Shown one piece after another: positions 57,931 to 64,000 of a DNA stretch of 64,000 bases. Every line of letters starts with the position of its first letter. The stretch's first letter is position 1. The DNA comes from Trichomonas vaginalis G3 (lineage: Eukaryota > Parabasalia > Trichomonadida > Trichomonadidae). Below the pieces are notes generated by a model. The model saw nothing but the letters and a program-made list of their open reading frames with translations. It did not search any database and was not told the DNA's origin. Location of the stretch: NCBI RefSeq assembly GCF_026262505.1, contig NC_067205.1, forward strand, positions 4,278,001-4,342,000. Direction: 5' to 3'. A program made the position numbers and the translations under genes.

Positions 57931-58266
57931 TTACGGTGTTGGAGTTCTGTCCTTTCCGAGTACCTTCCAGATGGCGTCTATCTCTTCGAAGAAACGGTAG
58001 ATGAGTCTGGCAAGGTCTCGGTTCTCTCTCGCGTAAATGCGCAAGGTTTCCGTCAAATCATTCAGGCATTTCTCATTGGAAGCTTGGTTCATGAGGACAT
58101 CGGCTTTGAGCTTGGTCATCTCTTCCATAAGACTACTTTGGAGAGTCTTAACGGTGTTTGTCAGATGAGCTTTCAAATTCAAAATTTGAATTTGAACTGG
58201 GCGCTTGTCTGGCAACATTGAAAGGACATCTGCCATTGTGTTCGGCTTCGGTGCTTGTTCGGACAT
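57931..58266 (-). CDS. P2 cargo coiled-coil protein (111 aa)
   Basis: 111 residues, start MSEQAPKPNTMADVLSMLPD, then a long helical region (LKAHLTNTVKTLQSSLMEEMTKLKADVL, RENRDLARLIYRFFEEI). Probably a small oligomeric coiled coil. Leader AAAAAATG-like region shared with neighbours. No function known. Confidence 0.5.
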   Translation of the reverse strand: MSEQAPKPNTMADVLSMLPDKRPVQIQILNLKAHLTNTVKTLQSSLMEEMTKLKADVLMNQASNEKCLNDLTETLRIYARENRDLARLIYRFFEEIDAIWKVLGKDRTPTP

Positions 58267-58298
58267 CGAAAAAATGAAGTGGTTTGAGAATGACGGTT

Positions 58299-58601
58299 TT
58301 ACTTCAAAAAGCTTGTTATGACGGTTAAGTCATACAACAAGTTTAAAATAATATCTTGTTCTTCTTCTGAACGTTTGTTGTCTCTTCCGATAAAAGTTTC
58401 GAACATGAGAACCAAAAAACGTTTTTTGAGATTGCGGAAGAGTTCAGGCAAACGTTCATATTCTGGATATGTTGGGAGCAGTTCAAAACATCTGAGCTGA
58501 CTTTCGGACAAAATTGGGACAATGTCAGAAAATTCATCTTTGGTCGGACTGCTTGAAGGTAAGTCCCTTACATGTAAGTAGCTCTGGTAAAGTCTTCTCA
58601 T
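58299..58601 (-). CDS. P2 cargo helical protein (100 aa)
   Basis: 100 residues, start MRRLYQSYLHVRDLPSSSP; helical with EEEQDIILNLLYDLTVI near the end. It directly follows the 91-residue gene on the same strand (five bases apart). Unknown function. Confidence 0.4.
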   Translation of the reverse strand: MRRLYQSYLHVRDLPSSSPTKDEFSDIVPILSESQLRCFELLPTYPEYERLPELFRNLKKRFLVLMFETFIGRDNKRSEEEQDIILNLLYDLTVITSFLK

Positions 58602-58606
58602 CTCTG

Positions 58607-58882
58607 CTAACTTCTGGAGTATAGCTTCGTATTTAAGAGTTTTAATTTTAATTGTCTTATTCCACTCTTTACTTCTAAACGGTAAGTATCCATGAGGTCA
58701 AGAGTAGCTTTGGTAGCTTTAAGTGGAGCTATTTGTTCCTTGACTTCTGCAATTTTGGTTGCAATTGTGGTTTGAGCTCCTTCAAGTTCGCCGTCTATGT
58801 CGTTCTCAACGCCTTCAACCATGGCTTGAAACTCTTCATCGGTCCATTGAGATTGGTGTGGGACGAATTTAACTTGCTTCAT
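58607..58882 (-). CDS. P2 cargo helical protein (91 aa)
   Basis: 91 residues, start MKQVKFVPHQSQWTDEEFQA; an acidic helix (EGVENDIDGELEGAQTTIATK) and a Lys-rich end. Preceded by a T-rich leader (AAAAACATTTTTTTTCATTTTTTG). Unknown function. Confidence 0.4.
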   Translation of the reverse strand: MKQVKFVPHQSQWTDEEFQAMVEGVENDIDGELEGAQTTIATKIAEVKEQIAPLKATKATLDLMDTYRLEVKSGIRQLKLKLLNTKLYSRS

Positions 58883-58909
58883 TCAAAAAATGAAAAAAAA
58901 TGTTTTTAC

Positions 58910-59208
58910 TCAAACGTTAAGGTTGACTGAAACTGGTTGGATGTCGCCTTCACAGGTTATGTAGAACGGCTGACCCGAGAAGTGAAGGAGAGACTGAATT
59001 GCCATTTCATATGGGGTAGGGGGTTTCTCCTTGTTTTGGTATTTTTATCCAAGGACGTTTGTTTAGGAACTTAACAAGAGCTTCTCTTTGGCGTCCTTTA
59101 TGCCATCGTAGCTGTCCCGTCTGGTATTTGAATTGGAATTCCAGTCGAAGTCTCGAGCTGAAGTGTAGACCTTCCAGAAATAGTGGTGAACTTGACCTTG
59201 GGCTTCAT
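58910..59208 (-). pseudogene. P2 small beta-rich gene remnant
   Basis: Minus-strand coding traces (MKPKVKFTTISGRSTLQLET ..., SLLHFSGQPFYITCEGDIQP) with strand-like Thr/Gln patterns and GC-rich codons. Broken. Function unknown. Confidence 0.35.
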
Positions 59209-59280
59209 TACCTGCGCAAGTACTGCTTAACAACTTCATTTATCTCTATAAGGTAAATTGCCTCGTCAAATCCTTCTTGG

Positions 59281-59535
59281 TATTCCGAGTCCTTCCATCC
59301 GACAGGAAAAATATTTTCCCGACAACTGGAAAAAAATTTTCCCGACGACAGGAAGAACTCTTCCAGTTGTCCGTCCGTAAACCATTCAAATTTTCGAAAA
59401 TTGAGAACTTTTGTCGAACTTCAGAAAAAGTTTTTCCTTCCGACAGAAAAAGTTTTTCCTTCCGACGGGAAAGGTTTTTCCTTCCGACAGGAAAGGTTTT
59501 TCCTTCCGACAGGAAAGGTTTTTTCCTTCCGACGG
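59281..59535. repeat. Minisatellite of TTTTTCCTTCCGACAGGAAA units
   Basis: About nine imperfect units, interrupted by a stretch containing TTCAAATTTTCGAAAATTGA (59390-59404) exactly as in P1 (22275-22590). It lies directly upstream of the proline-rich gene start at 59551. Confidence 0.85.
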
Positions 59536-59550
59536 TTAAGCCACAAACAG

Positions 59551-60129
59551 ATGTCCGACGTCCCACCAACCGAGCCCATATCCCAACCAGAAGAACCGAA
59601 AGCTGCAGAACCACAACAGTCTCCTCAGCAACCTCAGTTCCAGCAAGTACCTCCGATTTACTACCAATTTCCACCTCAATGTTACTACCCACCACAAGGC
59701 TTCCCGAACTACCCTCCTCAGCCTATGCCTTACTTCCCCAACCCTTGGATGTTTATGCAAAACCCTGCCCCACAATTCCAATCTCAATCAAGAGAGACCA
59801 AGAGTTCGAGGAAGGTCTGAACCGCTTACGCAAAGAGTATGCTACTACCCCAATGGAAGAAGACAGGCTCTCACTCTCTTCCCTCAAATCGACCGATTCG
59901 ACTCGTACCACAGATTCGGTTCGTGGACCGTGAAGACTACCTCAAGCAGTCTGAAGACTCTTCATCCTACAACCATTTACAGTTGGAGCTCTCAAGAACA
60001 TGCCGCAATTACGAAGGTCAGACACCAGCTGGAGACCGTAAAACAGACGTACTCGCAAGAGCAGTCCAACTGGTCAAGACAAAGACCGAGATAGTCGACT
60101 TCATTCTTGCAGCTTGCCCATACAAGTAA
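59551..60129 (+). pseudogene. P2 proline/tyrosine-rich protein gene, broken
   Basis: Starts MSDVPPTEPISQPEEPK, followed by a Pro/Gln/Tyr-rich segment (QVPPIYYQFPPQCYYPPQG, YPPQPMPYFPNP). A charged C-terminal region follows. Composition suggests a disordered or adhesive protein. P1 keeps only the first residues of this gene. Broken copy. Confidence 0.5.
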
Positions 60130-60141
60130 AAAAATAAACAA

Positions 60142-60360
60142 TTACGAGTTAAAACTTTTTATTCTTTCTTTTCTGAGTTGTTTAGAGCTGGTTTCTCTTG
60201 TAGGAACCTTTCGTACTCTTCCATGGTCATGTAATTGCGAATTTGGTACGCAATTCCCAGGTTCGTTGTTTTTGAACCTTACGTATGTAACGCTTCCATC
60301 CTCCTCAGGGAAGTAAGCTGCTAACATCTGACCAAGTTTTCTCGGTGACTCGGAGCTCAT
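60142..60360 (-). CDS. P2 cargo small protein (72 aa)
   Basis: 72 residues, start MSSESPRKLGQMLAAYFPEE, then GSVTYVRFKNNEPGN and a basic end. Unknown. The leader is TAAAAAGTGACATTTTTATG. Confidence 0.4.
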   Translation of the reverse strand: MSSESPRKLGQMLAAYFPEEDGSVTYVRFKNNEPGNCVPNSQLHDHGRVRKVPTRETSSKQLRKERIKSFNS

Positions 60361-60400
60361 AAAAATGTCACTTTTTAAACGTTAAGTTTTTAGTCTTATT

Positions 60401-60436
60401 TTACCCTTTGTTTACCCTTTGTTTACCCTTTGTTTT
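60401..60436. repeat. Three TTTGTTTACCC repeats
   Basis: TTTACCCTTTG reiterated three times, between two minus-strand small genes. Confidence 0.85.
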
Positions 60437-60605
60437 CAAGGTAGTATTGGAGTGCAATTTCTCCAAATTCTCTGTGTCGGAGTTCTTCAGCATTTTCCAA
60501 GGTGTTCCTGGAGAACTCAAAGAAGTTGTCAAGAACATACTGCCATGCTGCTCTTCTGAGTTCGTCGGTATTTTGGAAGTGTTGCACCTTCGAGTCTTCG
60601 GACAT
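60423..60605 (-). CDS. P2 cargo small helical protein (60 aa)
   Basis: 60 residues, start MSEDSKVQHFQNTDELRRAA; two or three amphipathic helices (WQYVLDNFFEFSRNTLE, FGEIALQYYLE). Unknown function. Confidence 0.4.
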   Translation of the reverse strand: MSEDSKVQHFQNTDELRRAAWQYVLDNFFEFSRNTLENAEELRHREFGEIALQYYLENKG

Positions 60606-60664
60606 GAAAAAATAACACTTTTTCTATTAAACCGTTTACAATTTGAATTTTGTTGCTGAATTCA

Positions 60665-60905
60665 GCAAAATATAATTTAGGGTAGATGGGTATATCTAAC
60701 CTCTTTTCTAACCTCTTTTCTACCCTCTTGAATTTTCATGAATTTTATACAGAAAATGCTTGTTTTGAGGTCGAGCCACTTTTGGCTCCACCGTATTCTT
60801 TCAACCAAAACTCATGAATTCGGCAAAAATATATTTTAGGGTAGAAGGTTAGATATAACCTCTTTTCTAACCTCTTTTCTACCCTCTTGAATTTGTCATG
60901 AGTTT
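60665..60905. repeat. P2 palindrome blocks and stem-loop upstream of the CxxC-protein gene
   Basis: Blocks at about 60675-60735 and 60830-60895 (GGTTA-GATA-TAACC type; the first is less perfect), separated by the hairpin GAGCCA-CTTT-TGGCTC near 60765-60780. Same order and spacing as in P1 (25792-26045), with changed but matching stem bases. Confidence 0.75.
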
Positions 60906-60968
60906 TCCCGAAATAAAAAAAATAGTTGGTTTTTTTAAAAAATATTTTTTTATTTTTATTGTAAGAAC

Positions 60969-61879
60969 ATGTTAGCAACAACAGCACCAAACTCGTTAGT
61001 CATGAACCCAACTTCAATGTTAGTAGAGATGAAAAGCTTCATTCCTTCTTCATATACTTTCGAAACAAAAATCCAGAAGATAAAGCAAGAACTTTTAACA
61101 AGTACTTTGGACTGTTGTGCGAAAGATGAAACAATGAACAGTATCTTTATGACATGCAGGACCTCATCGACCATTTACCCAAATTGCCTGAAATCCAGCA
61201 ACAAAACTTACTATTCCAGAATTCGATGAAATAGAAGTCAAAGCAACTGACTCAGTAGAAATAAAGAAGTTCATACGAAAGGTTAACTATGAGTTTTTGG
61301 ATTTCATTGCAACCACAAAGTCATGGACAAAGATTGCGATATGGTATATAAGAACATCTCTGACATATACAAATCTGGGGAGTTTAAGACCTACGACAAC
61401 TTTGTTTCGTTAGTTGCTGAAATGTGTATGGCAGATAAGAGATAAAGATAGAAGAGGTAAGATATGGAATGAACAGATAAAACCCGCAACTTTTGAGTTA
61501 AAAGAGCAATTGACGCCTTAGTCATACTAGCAGGTAAGGTTTCAGAATATAACGCAAAATGAACCCACAATGTTCTAAATGTAAAGCAGCAATGAGGAAA
61601 TATAACTACTCCGTCAAAGAGATAGAACGTATGCGAAACGACTATGCTGACTTAAAGAGGGAGGCAGAGAAACCAGCAGAAGATAAAATGGACATGTTGA
61701 CATTTCTAAACAAAAACTATCCAACAGCTGACGATTTCCTTCTTTCAGATGTCAAGAAGAAATATAAAGAAACCTTCGGCATTGTTAAAACATTCGATGT
61801 ACTGACAGAAGAAATAGAAGCTACGAAATTGTTTAAAGTCTCACGAATTCACAATGTTTACCATGTAAAACGCTTATAA
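60969..61879 (+). pseudogene. P2 conserved protein with CxxC motif, broken
   Basis: Counterpart of 24799-25713: same start (MLATTAPNSLVMNPTSM), CSKCKAAMRKYN motif and helical C-terminal region. Leader TTTTTATTTTTATTGTAAGAAC is also the same. Broken copy. Confidence 0.6.
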
Positions 61880-61885
61880 AATAAC

Positions 61886-61950
61886 TGGGGTAGAAAAGAG
61901 GTTAGAAAACAGGTTAGATCTAACCTTCTACCCTAAACATTATTTTTGCT
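61886..61950. repeat. Palindrome block GGTTA-GATC-TAACC (P2)
   Basis: GGGGTAGAAAAGAGGTTAGA leads into GGTTAGATCTAACC and then CTTCTACCCTAAAC and ATTATTTTTGC. It follows the gene end, as in P1. Confidence 0.75.
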
Positions 61951-62029
61951 GAATTCCGTATGAAAATCGTGAAAAATAACAGAGTATTTTGACAACTTCA
62001 AACAAGCAGAGTAAATGAACCATTTATTT

Positions 62030-62901
62030 TTATTGACTTTTTACAATTTGAACTTTGTTTGCGTAGATATGAATTCTGAAAGAAGTATGAGGGTCTTGTA
62101 TGACTTTGTACTTCTCCCATAGTTCATGTCTGTCAAACTTACCTGCCATGGACTCTTTCATAAGTTCCATGAAATCGTCTTCGGACAATCCAGGGAAAAG
62201 TATAATGTCAGTAAGTATTCTTTTAACATCTTTACTTAAACTCTTTGCTGTCTGTACACAAATGACAACTGAGATGTTAAAGTGTCTGAGCTTCTTAAGA
62301 ATTCGACACATATCTTGTTCTCTATTCTTAAGCAAAGGATGAGAAGCAAAGTCATCTAAGATAAGAAGACATCTATGAGGGTAAGTCTTCCAATCGTAAG
62401 ATTGCAATTTCTTCGAAATGTATTCTATCTCTTTCTGTTTGTTTCTGAAGTGTTTCTTCTCTAATATTCTCTGCATTTCCTCATTTGGGTCTTTAAACTT
62501 AGAATTTATATACTCATTTATAGCATTATACTTCAAAACTCTTCTTTGGTACTTCTTTATCCAATCTAACAACTCAGTATCCTTTATACATACTAACTTA
62601 GACTTCTTTATAATATCTTTGAACGAATTGACGGTTTGGTCAAATTGACCAGAAGTACTACAAATAACAACTAACTCATAGAATGGGTTCTTCTCATCTA
62701 GTTCTTGTTGTTGTGCAGCCATTTTAAGATAAGTGAAAGTCTTACCCGACCCAGGTGGTGCGATTAGACCTGTTATACCATTCTGAGCAAATAGGAACTT
62801 GTCATGTATGGGTTTTATCTGAGCATTTTCCAACTTCCTCTTGTTCTTTTTAAAACATTCTCAAATTTCTTGTCAATGTCAGCAAACTTTTTTTCTAACA
62901 T
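62030..62901 (-). pseudogene. P2 packaging ATPase (A32-like)
   Basis: FtsK/HerA-type packaging ATPase. A helical start (MLEKKFADIDKKFENVL), Walker A APPGSGKTFTYLKMAA, Walker B RCLLILDDFASHP, the helix RMCRILKKLRHFNISVVI-like region with a following Q(T) sensor position, and IHIYANKVQIVK at the end. A 267-residue open part carries all these motifs. The gene as a whole is nearly intact but not perfectly so. Confidence 0.75.
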
Positions 62902-62933
62902 ATTTTTAGAAAAATTAAAATTTTTATTTGAAA

Positions 62934-63386
62934 ATGTCTAGCGATTTCGCTATCTATATTCGAGACAAACTTTTCGACAGCAAAACTCTGTCGACCATAA
63001 AATCTTACATAGTGTAAACAAGAAAGGTGAATTTGTTCTAAAGTTCTGTTTCTGGGAATATGACAAGAACCATAAAACATTAGCAGAGAAGTCTTAAAAT
63101 TTGTCAATGACAGACTTGTTGACAGAGATGACGCCGATTGGAAAGATGAAGTCCAACAAAAGTTCTTAGAATGCAAAGAAGACACATGCGCTGTTCTTGA
63201 AGATGAAATAGAAAACAGAATAGAAGAGCTATTAAAGGACAAAGAACTTTTACATAAATATGGTTCTGAGAAATTTGACATAACTCCACCAGAGAAGAAG
63301 AAGAAGAGAGAGAAGAAAGAAAAGAAAGTAGAAGAAGAGAAGAAAGACCTGAACCAGTTCCAGAGAAAAAGAAATTTGACATGTAA
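62934..63386 (+). pseudogene. P2 conserved protein, Lys/Glu-rich C-terminus
   Basis: Counterpart of 20824-21269: MSSDFAIYIRDKLFDSK start, a helical centre and a long KKKREKKEKK-type charged tail. Divergent from the ATPase by about 32 bp. Broken copy; role unknown. Confidence 0.5.
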
Positions 63387-63402
63387 AAATAAAATTTTAT
63401 TT

Positions 63403-63819
63403 TTAGAACATTTCTGGGTCAATGTCAATGTTCTCTTCCTCTTTAGGAGCAAACACTGGCTTAGACTCTAAAATCTTTTTACCCAATTTACCTTGAACTT
63501 CAACTATCTTAGACTCATAATATTCATAGTCGTCTGCTTTCTTTGGTTCATAAGGTATAACAAGTTTGTATGCTTTGCCTTCTTTAAGGTTTGAAACCTT
63601 CTGTCAAAATTTTCTTTGACTGCTAACAAACCTTCTATGTCTAAGTCTTCAAATTTCGCACCATTTTTAGTCACAATAGCAAACTTAACTGGTTCGATGT
63701 TCCAAACTTTGTCAAATGTAGACTTTTCAAAATGGTAGAAGTAAACATTCAAATGCGAATGGGTCTAGTTCTTCTTTGACTTCTGTCATGTACTTGTTTA
63801 CTGAAATATATTTCGTCAT
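63403..63819 (-). pseudogene. P2 conserved protein following the helicase
   Basis: Counterpart of 20392-20815 with KSTFDKVWNIEPVKFAIV and an acidic end. Convergent with the gene at 62934. Broken copy. Confidence 0.5.
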
Positions 63820-63854
63820 CTTTTCTATCGGATAAAAAAATATTTTTTTTAAAT

Positions 63855-64000
63855 TTACTCAGAAAAATTTTTCTTTGTATATACGCCGTTCTGATCTAAA
63901 AGATTTTTGACATTTGCCAAGAATGTTCGTTTAGACGCTGCCATATAACCATATTCTTGACAATATTGTTTATATTCATCGTACAATGACCTTTCATCTA
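63855..64000 (-). CDS. P2 D5-like helicase, C-terminal end (window edge)
   Basis: Open minus-strand frame running off the window edge. It gives LDERSLYDEYKQYCQEYGYM, SKRTFLANVKNLL and a KKNFSE end, matching the last 48 residues of the P1 helicase at 19116-20355. This winged-helix-like tail is common at the C-terminus of D5-type primase-helicases. Confidence 0.6.
   Translation of the reverse strand, partial: DERSLYDEYKQYCQEYGYMAASKRTFLANVKNLLDQNGVYTKKNFSE

Larger units (their letters stand above)
48401..64000. mobile_element. Polinton/Maverick element P2 (continues beyond the window)
   Basis: Same family as P1, inverted. It starts with an A-run (48401-48427) and GGGGCTTCCAGG...AGCCCC terminal hairpin. 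Parts in order: methylase, membrane peptide, small virion-type genes, spike, fibre, integrase, small genes, polymerase, cargo block with HNH gene, CxxC-protein gene, packaging ATPase, and the end of a D5-like helicase at the edge. Capsid genes are expected beyond the window. The visible part has perhaps five or six broken genes and otherwise looks well preserved. Very similar to P1 in polymerase and integrase, so young. The far end and target duplication are not visible. Confidence 0.88.

Noticed and set aside
57662-58000. Ser/Phe-rich plus-strand frames opposite the HNH gene
   Set aside because: Antisense of a Lys/Glu-rich repeat; no independent support.

Overview
The window looks like genome sequence of the parabasalid Trichomonas vaginalis or a close relative. 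The basis is the combination of BspA-like leucine-rich-repeat surface-protein genes, glycine-rich surface-type genes, a Mutator-like (MULE) transposon with long terminal inverted repeats, an hAT-like transposase gene and, above all, several Maverick/Polinton elements, all in AT-rich DNA with tightly packed intronless genes. No tRNA, rRNA, CRISPR array or bacterial-style operon was seen.

Layout. (1) 1 to about 3990: one end of a Polinton of a divergent subfamily (P3), cut by the window edge. It has a packaging ATPase, a spike-like protein and small virion-type proteins. (2) 4016-5848: an intact hAT-like transposase gene, followed by 1.7 kb of gene-free DNA. (3) 7574-11723: host BspA-like genes. 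One is interrupted by a 1.69 kb TA-flanked DNA transposon (8930-10619) that carries a large internal inverted repeat. (4) 11854-35308: a complete-length Polinton (P1, 23,455 bp) with terminal inverted repeats and a perfect 6-bp target duplication (TTCGAT). It carries a coiled-coil structural protein, major capsid protein, D5/SF3-like helicase, packaging ATPase, KilA-N and T5orf172 proteins, DNA polymerase B, integrase, collar-type fibre, spike and D12-class DNA adenine methylase. Several genes are broken, so it is treated as a fossil. (5) 35479-48183: two head-to-head glycine-rich host genes. The right one is split by a 10.4 kb MULE (37555-47940) with 785-bp inverted repeats. The MULE's right repeat is itself interrupted by a 2.34 kb non-autonomous element (45320-47660). 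(6) 48401 to the window end: a second Polinton of the P1 family (P2) in opposite orientation, also partly broken.

How the parts fit. P1 and P2 are collinear from their methylase ends: methylase, membrane peptide, small virion-type genes, spike/fibre divergent pair, integrase, polymerase, a variable cargo block, ATPase, helicase. They differ in three places: the cargo block between polymerase and ATPase (KilA-N/T5orf172 in P1; HNH, coiled-coil and proline-rich genes in a GC-richer block in P2), and the middle segments of the fibre and spike genes, whose ends stay nearly identical. Virion-type genes are often arranged in divergent pairs separated by exactly 18 bp containing TCTA. Polymerase and helicase starts instead share a T-rich TTTTTATTTTTATA motif.

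The most unusual signal is non-coding. The Polintons carry families of short hairpins in fixed contexts whose stems change in a compensatory way between copies: at the element termini, in a three-unit tandem array at 24228-24388, and in GGTKA-GATN-TMACC blocks around gene borders. This suggests selection on folded or palindromic DNA/RNA. All calls are by eye from the sequence and translations; no database search was run.
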